Shown one piece after another: positions 33,626 to 43,219 of a stretch of DNA of 44,215 nucleotides. The notes under the pieces were generated by a model that was not told the DNA's origin, did not search any database, and worked only from the letters and a program-made list of their open reading frames with translations. The stretch comes from Lachnospiraceae bacterium (GTDB taxonomy: Bacteria; Bacillota; Clostridia; Lachnospirales; Lachnospiraceae): assembly GCA_030523275.1 (NCBI GenBank), contig JAUNIX010000028.1:1-44215 (forward strand). Direction: 5' to 3'. A program made the position numbers and the translations under genes. Positions within the stretch are counted from its first letter, which is position 1; every line of letters begins with the position of its first letter.

Positions 33626-34837
33626 ATGGTATATGATTTGATTGTCGTTGGCGGTGGTGCGTCTGGAATGATGGCGGCAATTACTGCTGCACAAGCAGGC
33701 AAAAAAGTAATCATTATAGAGAAAATGAATCGGTTAGGGAAAAAGATTCTGGCAACTGGTAATGGCAGGTGTAATTTTACCAATTCGTATTTGGATGACA
33801 CTTGTTATCGTAGTAGTCAGAGTCATTTTCCCTATCTCGCGTTGGAGCAATTTGGGTATGAGGAAGCGGTTTCATTTTTTGAACAGCTCGGAATTGCAGT
33901 GGTCGAAAAAGATGGGTATTATTATCCTCGCTCGAATCAGGCGGCAACGATTGCGGATGGACTTATTTATAAGATTAAAAGTATGCCGATTGATGTAGAA
34001 TTAGAGTGCAAGATTAACCGAATTGAGTCCAAATCAGACATGTTTTTAGTTGCTTCGAATCAAAAGCGATTCAGAGGAAGAAATGTATTACTTGCAACAG
34101 GTGGAAAAGCACAGGAAAAATTAGGAAGTGATGGCTCGGGGTTTTTGTTAGCTCAAAAATGTGGTCATAAAGTAGTAAAGCCATTTCCAGCTTTAACTTC
34201 TTTAAAAATCAAGCAACATCCGTTAAAAGAGGCAAGTGGTGTCAGATGTCCGTGTCGCATTACCGCTTTGATCGATCAGAAAGTTGTGGTAAGCGAAGCG
34301 GGCGAATTACAGATTACGAAATATGGAGTTTCCGGGGTGGCAATTTTTCAACTAAGCCGTTATATAATAGAAGGAATGGTAAGAGGGAAACAGGCGGAAT
34401 TGCACTTAGACTTTCTAGCAGAAGAGCAGGACAAAGAATTATTGTTTAAACGTATGGTACAGTTTTGTCATTATAAGACAGTCATCCAGTGGTTAGAAGG
34501 TTATCTGCCGTCAAAATTGGCGACTGTTTTATTAAAAAAAGCTGGTATTCAGGTAAAGAAGCTGACAGGTCAGCTAACGAAAAAGGAAAGAAATCTGATC
34601 TGGCAGGAATTAAAACAGTGTCGATTAGTTGTCAATGGTTGGAATGATTTTGATTTTGCTCAGGTGACAGCAGGTGGAGTCGCTGTTCAAGCTGTATCAC
34701 CCTATACGATGGAATCTGAACAACAAAAAGGACTTTATTTTGCCGGAGAAATTTTAGATGTTGATGGAACCTGTGGCGGTTATAATTTACAGTGGGCATG
34801 GACGTCCGGTTATTTGGCAGGAAGGAGTATACAATGA
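33626..34837 (+). CDS. HI0933/BaiN-family flavoprotein
   Basis: A 403-residue FAD-binding protein of the HI0933-like family, annotated in some species as aminoacetone oxidase or BaiN. The dinucleotide fold is at the N-terminus: DLIVVGGGASGMMAAITAA, followed by IIIEKMNRLGKKILATGNGR with the family mark GNGRCN(F/L)TN. GGVAVQAVSPYTMES and GEILDVDGTCGGYNLQWAW near the end close the FAD site. The ATG at 33626 has GAGGA upstream; a longer frame overlaps the BofC-like gene. It overlaps the next flavoprotein by four bases (ATGA). The physiological substrate is unknown. Confidence 0.88.
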   Translation: MVYDLIVVGGGASGMMAAITAAQAGKKVIIIEKMNRLGKKILATGNGRCNFTNSYLDDTCYRSSQSHFPYLALEQFGYEEAVSFFEQLGIAVVEKDGYYYPRSNQAATIADGLIYKIKSMPIDVELECKINRIESKSDMFLVASNQKRFRGRNVLLATGGKAQEKLGSDGSGFLLAQKCGHKVVKPFPALTSLKIKQHPLKEASGVRCPCRITALIDQKVVVSEAGELQITKYGVSGVAIFQLSRYIIEGMVRGKQAELHLDFLAEEQDKELLFKRMVQFCHYKTVIQWLEGYLPSKLATVLLKKAGIQVKKLTGQLTKKERNLIWQELKQCRLVVNGWNDFDFAQVTAGGVAVQAVSPYTMESEQQKGLYFAGEILDVDGTCGGYNLQWAWTSGYLAGRSIQ

Positions 34838-36429
34838 TTCAAATTTCACAGATAAAACTTCCCGTAAATCATACAAAAACAGATTTAGATCATAAAATTC
34901 AAAAATGCTTGGGTTTAAAAAAAGTACCTACTTACAAAATAAAAAAGCAATCTATTGATGCTCGAAAAAAGCAGGAAATTAAATATTCCTATACGGTAGA
35001 ATTAAGTTTAGCGAACGAACAGCGATACATAAAACGAAATAAAAATATAATGTTAGTAAAAGAAAAGAAGTACCAAATACCTGTAAGTGGACAGGAGCAA
35101 ATGACAGGAAGACCGGTTGTGGTCGGTATGGGACCGGCAGGACTTTTTGCAGCATATCTTCTGGCACAGCAGGGATATGCGCCGATCGTCATTGAGCGTG
35201 GTGAATCAGTGGATCATCGTGTAAAGACGATTGAACAATTCTGGAAGATGGGAATATTGGATACAGAGTCAAATGTGCAGTTTGGAGAAGGTGGTGCCGG
35301 GACATTTTCTGATGGTAAATTGAATACGTTAGTAAAAGACAAATTTTCAAGAAATACATATGTGTTGGAAACTTTTGTTAAATTTGGCGCGCCAAAAGAA
35401 ATTTTATATACAAACAAACCGCATATTGGAACGGATTTATTGAGAACAGTAGTAAAAAATATGCGTGAAGCAATTATTTCTCTCGGAGGAGAAGTGCATT
35501 TCCAGACAAAATTGACTAATTTTGCGATAGAGCAAAATAAAATTGTAAAACTGGAGTTCAATCATAAAACATGGATCAATTGTGGTCCGGTTGTGCTTGC
35601 GATCGGTCATAGTGCCAGAGATACGTTTGAAATGTTGTATCAGCAACAGGTTCCTATGAAAAGTAAACCATTTGCGATTGGTGTCCGAGTGGAACATCCA
35701 AGAGAAACGATCAATGAATCACAGTATGGAATGGATTATCCAAATGAATTTTTGCCAACAGCATCATACAAACTGACTGCACATGCGCCGAATGGTAGAA
35801 GCGTATATTCTTTTTGTATGTGTCCCGGTGGTTTTGTCGTCAATGCATCCTCAGAGGAAGGCAGACTCGTTGTCAATGGTATGAGTAATCATGACCGTAT
35901 GGCATCGAATTCAAATAGTGCGATTATTGTTAATGTGACACCGGAAGATTATGGATCCGATCATCCGCTTGCCGGTGTAGAATTCCAAAGGAAATGGGAA
36001 CAAAAAGCATTTATAGAAGGAAAAGGGAAAATTCCGGTTCAGTTATTTGGAGATTTTGAGAAAAATCAGATTTCAGATAGTTTTGGTTCTTTTACACCAT
36101 CTATGAAGGGAGAAAATTCGTTTGCAAATTTAAATAACTGTTTACCGGATTATGTGATTAGTGCTATAATACATGGTATGCATCAATTCGACTGTAAAAT
36201 CAAAGGATTTGCAAATCCGGATACGATCATAAGCGGAGTTGAGAGCAGAACATCTTCACCGATTCGAATCAATCGCGATGCGTCGTTTGAAAGTGAGATT
36301 AGAAATTTATTTCCATGTGGTGAAGGTGCAGGATATGCCGGTGGTATCACATCCGCTGCGATGGATGGAATCAAGGTTGCAGAGGAAATCATTCGTCGTT
36401 ATCATCCTGCAAATGAAATGGGAAAATGA
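34834..36429 (+). CDS. FAD-dependent dehydrogenase (COG2509 type)
   Basis: A 531-residue flavoprotein of the uncharacterised COG2509 group. The first 85 residues form an N-terminal domain with SIDARKK and a beta strand pair typical of the group. The FAD fold follows at about 92-120: RPVVVGMGPAGLFAAYLLA. Next are QFGEGGAGTFSDGKLNTLV, FGAPKEIL and HIGTDLL. The end has GEGAGYAGGITSAAMDGIK. Coupling to the preceding HI0933-type gene suggests shared expression. The reaction is unknown, as for the whole group. Confidence 0.88.
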   Translation: MIQISQIKLPVNHTKTDLDHKIQKCLGLKKVPTYKIKKQSIDARKKQEIKYSYTVELSLANEQRYIKRNKNIMLVKEKKYQIPVSGQEQMTGRPVVVGMGPAGLFAAYLLAQQGYAPIVIERGESVDHRVKTIEQFWKMGILDTESNVQFGEGGAGTFSDGKLNTLVKDKFSRNTYVLETFVKFGAPKEILYTNKPHIGTDLLRTVVKNMREAIISLGGEVHFQTKLTNFAIEQNKIVKLEFNHKTWINCGPVVLAIGHSARDTFEMLYQQQVPMKSKPFAIGVRVEHPRETINESQYGMDYPNEFLPTASYKLTAHAPNGRSVYSFCMCPGGFVVNASSEEGRLVVNGMSNHDRMASNSNSAIIVNVTPEDYGSDHPLAGVEFQRKWEQKAFIEGKGKIPVQLFGDFEKNQISDSFGSFTPSMKGENSFANLNNCLPDYVISAIIHGMHQFDCKIKGFANPDTIISGVESRTSSPIRINRDASFESEIRNLFPCGEGAGYAGGITSAAMDGIKVAEEIIRRYHPANEMGK

Positions 36430-36439
36430 GGGTAAAACA

Positions 36440-37300
36440 TTGGATAACTTAAGAGAGAGAATAAAAAATAAAAAAAGAATCGTAGTAAAAATCGGTTCAT
36501 CATCGATTATTCATGAAGAGACTGGTCATCTGAATTTTCAACGCATGGAGCGTCTGGTCAGAATTTTGACTGATATTCATAACAGTGGGAAAGATGTTGT
36601 TTTAGTAAGTTCTGGTGCGGTAGGTGTTGGGATGAAAGCATTGGGACTTATGAAAAAACCAAGAAGTCTGACCATGAGACAGGCATGTGCAGCGGTTGGA
36701 CAGGGAAGATTGATCGCTGTTTATCAGAAATTATTTTCCGAATACAATCAAGGAAGTGCGCAAGTACTTTTGACGAAAGAGACCATGTTAAATGAAATCA
36801 GACGTCTGAACGCCAAAAATACATTTGAAAATTTGTTTGATCTTGATATGATACCGGTCGTCAATGAAAATGATACAGTCTCGACAGAAGAATTGGAATT
36901 TGGCGATAATGATACATTATCTGCGGTTGTAGCTGCGGTTGTCGGCGCAGATTTATTGATTTTATTATCAGATATTGACGGTATGTATACCGATGATCCG
37001 GGAAAAAACAAAGATGCAGAACTGATTCCTGTGATCGAGGTAATTGACGAAAAAGTTGAGAGCATGGGTAAAGGATCGAATTCGAGCGTTGGTACGGGTG
37101 GTATGGTAACGAAGATTGCTGCTGCCAATATCGTGACCGATGCGGGAGCCGATATGATCATTACGAATGCAAATGACCTTAATAATCTATCCAGAATCTT
37201 TCGTGGTGAGGAAGTTGGAACGTTATTTCTCGCGCATAAACGTACAAACTTTAAATTATTAGAATATTTAGAAGAAAAACCATATTTTACACAGAGATAA
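36440..37300 (+). CDS. proB: Glutamate 5-kinase without PUA domain
   Basis: A 286-residue glutamate 5-kinase, the first step of proline synthesis. The amino-acid kinase domain is complete: RIVVKIGSSS, VLVSSGAVGVGM, RQACAAVGQG, PVVNENDTVS, FGDNDTLSA, LLSDIDGMYT and GTGGMVTKI. It lacks the C-terminal PUA domain of Escherichia coli ProB (367 residues). The likely start is TTG at 36440, with GAGGG eight bases upstream; an ATG at 36413 in frame has no such site. It follows the FAD gene by ten bases and leads proB-DUF896-proA. Confidence 0.93.
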   Translation: MDNLRERIKNKKRIVVKIGSSSIIHEETGHLNFQRMERLVRILTDIHNSGKDVVLVSSGAVGVGMKALGLMKKPRSLTMRQACAAVGQGRLIAVYQKLFSEYNQGSAQVLLTKETMLNEIRRLNAKNTFENLFDLDMIPVVNENDTVSTEELEFGDNDTLSAVVAAVVGADLLILLSDIDGMYTDDPGKNKDAELIPVIEVIDEKVESMGKGSNSSVGTGGMVTKIAAANIVTDAGADMIITNANDLNNLSRIFRGEEVGTLFLAHKRTNFKLLEYLEEKPYFTQR

Positions 37301-37341
37301 ATAACCCAAAACGTGTTATGATAGATAGGAAGGAGAGTTTT

Positions 37342-37587
37342 ATGGACGAAAAGAAAATTGCCAGAATCAATGAGTTATATCATAAATCAAAAAAAGAAGG
37401 ATTGACAACTCTGGAAAAGAAAGAACAGCAGATGCTGCGAAAAGAATATATTATGGCAATTCGTGCGTCTCTTAGAAATACACTGGATAATGCAAGTATT
37501 GAAGAGGCAGATGGAAGTATCGTGCCATTAAAAGACAAACGCCGAAAAAATCAGAAGGGGAAATTAGATGTTAACACAATTAGGTAG
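37342..37587 (+). CDS. DUF896 (YnzC-like) small protein
   Basis: An 81-residue, highly charged helical protein of the DUF896/UPF0291 family. The hallmark is [20 protein letters not shown] (about 7-26), followed by [19 protein letters not shown]. The ATG at 37342 has GGAAGGAG upstream. Its last 20 bases overlap the start of proA, so it belongs to the proB-proA operon. The function of the family is unknown. Confidence 0.9.
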   Translation: MDEKKIARINELYHKSKKEGLTTLEKKEQQMLRKEYIMAIRASLRNTLDNASIEEADGSIVPLKDKRRKNQKGKLDVNTIR

Positions 37588-38809
37588 TCAGGCAAAACAA
37601 GCGGCCGCTTTATTAGCAATCGCAGGTGTTGATGAGAAAAATAAAGCCTTGCTTGCAGTTGCAAATGCACTTGAAGACAAAAAAGAATATTTAATAAAAG
37701 AAAATCAGCAAGATATCGAGAATGCAAAAGCAAATGGTATGTCCGAAGCATTGATCGATCGTTTGGCACTGACGGATGAGAGGGTTGCCGGTATGGCAGA
37801 AGGAATCAGACAGGTAGCTGTTTTGGATGATCCAATCGGTGAAGTCACCGACATGAAAAAGCGGCCAAATGGATTATTGATCGGTAAGAAACGTGTTCCA
37901 CTTGGTGTGATCGGAATTATTTATGAATCACGACCAAATGTGACTGCAGATGCATTTTCCCTAACTTTTAAGACTGGTAATGCAGTGATTTTACGTGGGG
38001 GAAGCGATGCTATTTATTCTAATACAGCTATTACCAATGTGATTCGTGAAACATTAGAAGCGCAAGGAATCACGCCGGATGCGATTCAACTGGTCACAGA
38101 TACCAGTCGTGAAACGGCAACAAAGATGATGCAGATGAATGGCTATATTGACGTATTGATTCCAAGAGGTGGAGCAGGATTGATCCAGTCGGTTGTGAAA
38201 AATGCAACAGTGCCTGTCATTGAAACAGGAACTGGTAACTGTCATGTATATGTTGACAAAGATGCGGATCTAAAGATGGCAGTTTCCATTATAGACAATG
38301 CAAAAACACAGCGTTTAGGTACCTGTAATACATGTGAATCGTTAGTCATTCACCGTGGAATTGCCCAAGAGGCAGTACCGGCAATCGTAGATGTTTTAAG
38401 AAAAAAAGAGATTGAAATTCGTGGCGATGAGGATAGTTGTAAACTGGATTCTCATATTATAAAAGCAACAGAAGAAGACTGGGGTACAGAATATTTAGAT
38501 CGTATTATTTCGATGAAAATTGTGGATAACCTCGACGAAGCAATCTTACATATTAACAAATACAATACAAAACATTCGGAAGCAATCGTGACAAATAATT
38601 ATCAAAGTGCACAAAAATTTTTGAATGAAATTGATGCAGCGGCAGTTTATGTCAATGCTTCCACGAGATTTACAGATGGATTCGAATTTGGATTTGGTGC
38701 TGAAATTGGAATCAGTACCCAAAAAATCCATGCACGTGGTCCAATGGGCTTAGAAGCTCTGACAACAACAAAATATATCATTTACGGTGATGGACAGATT
38801 AGAAGTTAG
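37568..38809 (+). CDS. proA: Gamma-glutamyl phosphate reductase
   Basis: A 413-residue NADPH-dependent reductase, the second step of proline synthesis, giving glutamate semialdehyde. It belongs to the aldehyde dehydrogenase superfamily. Motifs are [19 protein letters not shown], the NADP-binding [37 protein letters not shown], and the catalytic cysteine in [31 protein letters not shown] near the end is a family signature. It overlaps the DUF896 gene by 20 bases and ends the operon. Confidence 0.96.
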   Translation: MLTQLGSQAKQAAALLAIAGVDEKNKALLAVANALEDKKEYLIKENQQDIENAKANGMSEALIDRLALTDERVAGMAEGIRQVAVLDDPIGEVTDMKKRPNGLLIGKKRVPLGVIGIIYESRPNVTADAFSLTFKTGNAVILRGGSDAIYSNTAITNVIRETLEAQGITPDAIQLVTDTSRETATKMMQMNGYIDVLIPRGGAGLIQSVVKNATVPVIETGTGNCHVYVDKDADLKMAVSIIDNAKTQRLGTCNTCESLVIHRGIAQEAVPAIVDVLRKKEIEIRGDEDSCKLDSHIIKATEEDWGTEYLDRIISMKIVDNLDEAILHINKYNTKHSEAIVTNNYQSAQKFLNEIDAAAVYVNASTRFTDGFEFGFGAEIGISTQKIHARGPMGLEALTTTKYIIYGDGQIRS

Positions 38810-38815
38810 CAAAGG

Positions 38816-38848
38816 GGCTAAAGAAAGGGGATTTCTTTAGCCGTTTTT
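38816..38848 (+). terminator. Terminator of the proBA operon
   Basis: GGCTAAAGAAA (38816-38826) pairs with TTTCTTTAGCC (38832-38842), followed by GTTTTTG. Confidence 0.93.
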
Positions 38849-38941
38849 GCTTCCTAGATATAAAATTAGGAAAGATAACCCAAAAATTCGCTATTTTTCA
38901 CCATTTGTACCGATAAAAATGCAAGAAAATCTATAAATTTC

Positions 38942-38970
38942 TTGATTTTGCATGTAAAAGTCATTAAAAT
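38942..38970 (+). promoter_or_regulatory. rnf operon promoter
   Basis: TTGATT (38942-38947), 17 bases and TAAAAT (38965-38970). The leader to rnfC is about 50 bases. Just upstream, imperfect repeats built from CAAGAAA and TTTCTTG surround the -35 box and might hold a regulator site. I see no Rex box. Confidence 0.6.
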
Positions 38971-39028
38971 AGATACAATGGTGTAAAAAATAAAATGTAA
39001 AGATAATCAGAAAGGAAGGTTATTACCA

Positions 39029-40345
39029 ATGGCATTGTTTACATTTAAAGGTGGTATTCATCCAAATGATGGGAAAGATCTTGCAAAAGATCAGCCAATC
39101 AAAGAATATCTGCCGAAAGGCGATTGCGTATTCCCAGTGAGCCAGCATATCGGTGCTCCAGCAAAGCCAATTGTAAAAAAAGGTGACCGCGTTTTAGTAG
39201 GTCAGAAGATTGCGGAAGCAGGGGGATTTGTTTCTGCGAATATCTTTAGTTCCATTTCTGGGACTGTAAAGAAGATTGAACCACATTTAACTCCGGCGGG
39301 AGCTATGGTGAATTCAATTGTCGTTGAAAATGATGGATTGTTTGAATCTGTAGAATTTTCAGCAAAACCATATGAAGAAATGTCAAGAGAAGAAGTGATT
39401 GGTGCAATTAAAGAAGCCGGAGTCATCGGACTTGGTGGTGCTGGTTTCCCTACCCATGTAAAATTGTCACCAAAAAATGCTGATGATATCGAGTACATTA
39501 TTATCAATGCAGCAGAATGTGAACCATATATCACTGCTGACTATAGATGTATGTTAGAAACTCCGGAAGTGATGATTTCCGGATTAAAGATTATTCTTGA
39601 CTTATTCCCAAAAGCAAAAGGAATTATCGGCGTAGAAGATAATAAACCGGATGCGATTAAGAAATTAGAAGGATTGACATCTTCTGAAAGTAGAATTCAG
39701 GTTGCACCATTAAAAACAAAATATCCTCAGGGAGCAGAGCGTTCTCTGATTTTTGCAACAACAGGAAGAGAAATCAATTCTAGCATGCTTCCAGCAGATG
39801 CAGGATGTATCGTAGATAACGTTGCAACAGCAATGGCAATTCACGATGCAGTAAAGGAAGGAAAACCATTATATGAAAGAGTTGTAACAGTATCCGGTGA
39901 TGCTGTAAATCAGCCTGGTAACTTCCTTGTACACGCTGGTACAAACTTGCAGGAGTTAGTAGAAGCAGCAGGTGGATTTAAGTCACAGCCTGAGAAAGTA
40001 ATCTCCGGTGGTCCAATGATGGGTATGGCTATGTACAACCTTGATGTACCTGCAGTGAAAGCTTTTTCTTCTTTACTGGCATTTAAAGAAGATGAAGTAT
40101 CCAAAAGTGAACCAAGCAATTGTATCCGCTGTGGACGTTGCGTAAGTGTATGTCCGGCAAAACTGATGCCAACAAAATTGGCTGCTTATGCGGATCATCA
40201 TGAAATTGATTTATTTGAACAACATGACGGTGCAGAATGTGTAGAATGTGGATCATGTTCTTATATCTGTCCGGCAAAACGTCCTTTAACCCAGTCAATG
40301 AAAGCCGGAAGAAGACAGGTTCTGGCTAACAGAAGAAAGAAATAA
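39029..40345 (+). CDS. rnfC: Rnf complex subunit C
   Basis: A 438-residue RnfC, the peripheral subunit that binds NADH/FMN and passes electrons to or from NAD+. It starts with FKGGIHPNDGKD, has the nucleotide-binding GLGGAGFPTHVKL at about 138-150 and CEPYITADYR at about 165-174. Two ferredoxin-type clusters are encoded by CIRCGRCVSVCP (from residue 365) and CVECGSCSYICP (from residue 404). First gene of rnfCDGEAB. Confidence 0.96.
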   Translation: MALFTFKGGIHPNDGKDLAKDQPIKEYLPKGDCVFPVSQHIGAPAKPIVKKGDRVLVGQKIAEAGGFVSANIFSSISGTVKKIEPHLTPAGAMVNSIVVENDGLFESVEFSAKPYEEMSREEVIGAIKEAGVIGLGGAGFPTHVKLSPKNADDIEYIIINAAECEPYITADYRCMLETPEVMISGLKIILDLFPKAKGIIGVEDNKPDAIKKLEGLTSSESRIQVAPLKTKYPQGAERSLIFATTGREINSSMLPADAGCIVDNVATAMAIHDAVKEGKPLYERVVTVSGDAVNQPGNFLVHAGTNLQELVEAAGGFKSQPEKVISGGPMMGMAMYNLDVPAVKAFSSLLAFKEDEVSKSEPSNCIRCGRCVSVCPAKLMPTKLAAYADHHEIDLFEQHDGAECVECGSCSYICPAKRPLTQSMKAGRRQVLANRRKK

Positions 40346-40360
40346 TAGTGAGGTGTCAAA

Positions 40361-41293
40361 ATGAACGAACAGTTATACAAAGTGTCAGCAAACCCTCATG
40401 TAAGGGATAAAGCGACGACACACAGTATCATGCTTGATGTAATCATTGCATTACTTCCAGCAACACTCTTCGGTTTTTATAACTTTGGAGTGCCTGCAAT
40501 TATTACAACCGTTATCTCTATTGCGACATGTGTGATTGCAGAATATTTATACCAGCGTTTTATGGGCAAGAAGATCACGATCAATGATATGAGTGCTGCC
40601 TTAACTGGTTTATTATTAGCCTTAAACTTACCACCAGAAGTTCCATTCTGGTTACCAATTCTTGGTGGTTTATTTGCGATTATCGTTGTAAAACAGGTAT
40701 TTGGCGGACTTGGTCAGAACTTTATGAACCCGGCATTAGGTGCACGTTGCTTCTTATTACTTTCATTTACAGGAAGAATGACAAGTTTTACATATGATGC
40801 AGTGACAACGGCAACACCATTAGCAAATTTAAAAGCTGGTGAATCTGTTGATATTATGAAATTATTTATCGGTACGATTCCGGGTACGATCGGTGAGACA
40901 TCTGCGATTGCTTTGATCATCGGTGGTGTATATCTTGTAGCGAAAAAAATTATCAGCCCAAGAATTCCAGTTACGTATGTTGTAACATTAGCTGTTTTTG
41001 TATTATTATTTGGCGGACACGGATTTGATGTAAATTATCTTGCTGCACATATCTTTGGTGGTGGTTTATTACTTGGTGCTATTTACATGGCAACAGACTA
41101 TGTAACTTCTCCAATCACACCAAAAGGACAGATTATTTTTGGTATTGTATTAGGTATTTTAACTGGTGTGTTCCGTATCTTTGGACCATCAGCTGAAGGT
41201 GTATCCTATGCAATTATTATCAGTAACCTTCTTGTACCATTGATCGAGAGAGTTACAATGCCGAAGGCATTTGGTAAAGGAGGTAAGAAATAA
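40361..41293 (+). CDS. rnfD: Rnf complex subunit D
   Basis: A 310-residue membrane subunit with about nine helices. It should carry a covalent FMN on a threonine; the likely site is T152 in DAVTTATPL, where the usual S/T-G-A-T has Thr for Gly. The start NPHVRDKATTHSIMLDVI is typical. Another conserved stretch is FMNPALGARCFLL, and GATYMATDYVTSP has a close match here (GAIYMATDYVTSP). The stop overlaps the rnfG start by one base (TAATG). Confidence 0.95.
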   Translation: MNEQLYKVSANPHVRDKATTHSIMLDVIIALLPATLFGFYNFGVPAIITTVISIATCVIAEYLYQRFMGKKITINDMSAALTGLLLALNLPPEVPFWLPILGGLFAIIVVKQVFGGLGQNFMNPALGARCFLLLSFTGRMTSFTYDAVTTATPLANLKAGESVDIMKLFIGTIPGTIGETSAIALIIGGVYLVAKKIISPRIPVTYVVTLAVFVLLFGGHGFDVNYLAAHIFGGGLLLGAIYMATDYVTSPITPKGQIIFGIVLGILTGVFRIFGPSAEGVSYAIIISNLLVPLIERVTMPKAFGKGGKK

Positions 41294-41898
41294 TGAACAA
41301 AAGTTTGATCAGCGATTGTATTAAATTATTTATTATCACAATTATTGCCGGTCTTGCATTGGGTTTTGTATACAACATTACAAAAGAACCAATTGCGAAA
41401 CAGGAAGAATTAGCGAAACAAAAAGCGTATCAAACGGTATTTAGTGATGGAAAGTCTTTTAAAGCAGTAAAGTTTGATGATGCAAAAATTGCAGATTTAT
41501 GCAAACAAAATGGCATTACAGGGATTACCATGAATGAGGTCATGGCTGCTTGTGATGACAATGGTAATGAAATTGGATATGTATTCAATGTAACTTCTTC
41601 TGAAGGATACGGTGGAGATATCCAATTAGCAGTTGGTGTCCAAAAAGATGGAACTTTAAACGGATATGATACATTATCCATTGGTGAAACAGCCGGTTTA
41701 GGTATGAACGCGACAACTGATGAATTTAAGAGTCAGTATCAGGGTATCAAAGCAAAACAGTTAGAAGTTGTAAAAGACGGAACTGGAAAAGATAGTGATG
41801 AAAAAATTGATGCCATCAGTGGTGCAACAATTACAAGTAGAGCTGTCACAGGTGCAGTCAATGCTTGTTTAGCATATGCAGCAGAAGGAGGTAATTAG
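41293..41898 (+). CDS. rnfG: Rnf complex subunit G
   Basis: A 201-residue subunit with one N-terminal helix (about 8-30) and an outer FMN-binding domain. The covalent FMN would sit on T179 of SGATITSRAV. The approach sequence GYGGDIQLAVGV is a family mark. ETAGLGMNA is also conserved. rnfE starts one base after the stop. Confidence 0.95.
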   Translation: MNKSLISDCIKLFIITIIAGLALGFVYNITKEPIAKQEELAKQKAYQTVFSDGKSFKAVKFDDAKIADLCKQNGITGITMNEVMAACDDNGNEIGYVFNVTSSEGYGGDIQLAVGVQKDGTLNGYDTLSIGETAGLGMNATTDEFKSQYQGIKAKQLEVVKDGTGKDSDEKIDAISGATITSRAVTGAVNACLAYAAEGGN

Positions 41899-41899
41899 G

Positions 41900-42613
41900 A
41901 TGAAAACAAATCCAGCTGAAAGACTTGTCAATGGTATTATCAAAGAAAATCCTACCTTCGTATTGATGCTTGGTATGTGTCCAACACTTGCCGTTACAAC
42001 ATCAGCAATTAACGGGGGCGGTATGGGACTTACAACAACGGCTGTATTGATGTTCTCTAATATGATTATTTCATTATTGAGAAACTTCATTCCTGACCGT
42101 GTAAGAATTCCAGGTTATATTGTAATTATTGCGTCTCTGGTAACCGTTGTTCAGTTTGTGTTACAGGCATATTTACCAAGTTTAAATGACGCATTAGGTT
42201 TATATATTCCACTGATCGTAGTAAACTGTATTATTTTAGGTAGAGCAGAATCTTTTGCTTCTAAAAACGGTCCGATCAATTCTTTCTTTGATGGACTTGG
42301 AATGGGGCTTGGATTTACGATTGCTCTGACAATTTTAGGTGGTTTCCGTGAATTACTTGGTGCTGGTACCATTTTTGGCCTTCAGGTTATGCCAAGTTCT
42401 TATGAACCAATCACAATCTTTATTTTAGCTCCAGGTGCATTCTTCGTTCTGTCTTGCCTGGTAGCCATTCAGAACAAAATAAAATCACGCAAACCAAAAG
42501 ATGGTTCTGTTGCAGCACCAAGTTGTGATCATGACTGTTCAGCTTGTGGTAATGGCGCTTGTGGCGGTAAATTTTTTGACATGACAGTGGATGATAAGAA
42601 AGATAACAAATAG
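41900..42613 (+). CDS. rnfE: Rnf complex subunit E with Cys-rich tail
   Basis: A 237-residue membrane subunit with six helices. C27 (MLGMCPTLAV) and C110 (VVNCIILGR) would bind the [2Fe-2S] cluster shared with RnfA in the membrane centre. Beyond the last helix is a soluble tail of about 45 residues with C209, C213, C216 and C221 (CDHDCSACGNGAC), not found in the shorter enterobacterial RnfE. The ATG at 41900 has AAGGAGG upstream; an open frame from 41876 overlaps rnfG. Confidence 0.93.
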   Translation: MKTNPAERLVNGIIKENPTFVLMLGMCPTLAVTTSAINGGGMGLTTTAVLMFSNMIISLLRNFIPDRVRIPGYIVIIASLVTVVQFVLQAYLPSLNDALGLYIPLIVVNCIILGRAESFASKNGPINSFFDGLGMGLGFTIALTILGGFRELLGAGTIFGLQVMPSSYEPITIFILAPGAFFVLSCLVAIQNKIKSRKPKDGSVAAPSCDHDCSACGNGACGGKFFDMTVDDKKDNK

Positions 42614-42625
42614 GAGGGATAGAGA

Positions 42626-43201
42626 ATGCAGAATTTATTATTGATCGTTATCGGCTCTGCCTTAGTAAATAACGTAGTATTAAGCCAGTTCTTAGGTTTA
42701 TGTCCTTTCCTTGGTGTATCTAAGAAAGTAGAAACTGCTGGCGGTATGGGAGCAGCTGTAATTTTCGTTATTACCGTAGCTTCCTTAGTAACAAGTTTAA
42801 TTTATAAATTTATTTTAGCAAAATTAGGATTAGATTATTTACAGACAATTGTATTTATCTTGGTCATTGCGGCATTAGTACAGTTTGTAGAAATGTTCTT
42901 AAAAAAATCTATGCCTGCATTATATGAATCTCTGGGAGTTTATCTTCCTCTGATTACAACAAACTGTGCTGTATTAGGTGTTGCATTAAATAACGTACAG
43001 TATGGATATGGTATTTTAGAAAGTGTCATCAACGGTTTTGGTGTTTCTTGTGGTTTTACGATCGCAATTGTGATTCTTGCCGGAATTCGTGAAAATATGG
43101 AATACAATGATATTGCACCTTCATTCAAAGGTATGCCAATTGTACTTGTTTCTGCAGGTTTGATGGCAATCGCATTCTTTGGATTCTCAGGCGTGATTTA
43201 A
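42626..43201 (+). CDS. rnfA: Rnf complex subunit A
   Basis: A 191-residue membrane subunit with six helices, a relative of RnfE in inverted orientation. C26 (LGLCPFLGV) and C114 (TTNCAVLGV) supply the other half of the membrane [2Fe-2S] site. GFTIAIVILAGIRENME is a family signature. Normal length. Confidence 0.95.
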   Translation: MQNLLLIVIGSALVNNVVLSQFLGLCPFLGVSKKVETAGGMGAAVIFVITVASLVTSLIYKFILAKLGLDYLQTIVFILVIAALVQFVEMFLKKSMPALYESLGVYLPLITTNCAVLGVALNNVQYGYGILESVINGFGVSCGFTIAIVILAGIRENMEYNDIAPSFKGMPIVLVSAGLMAIAFFGFSGVI

Positions 43202-43219
43202 GAAGGAGGGAACATAAAA

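Noticed and set aside
36748..37161. 137-residue antisense frame inside proB
   Set aside because: A shadow of proB, rich in Ser, Ile and Thr, with no start signals.
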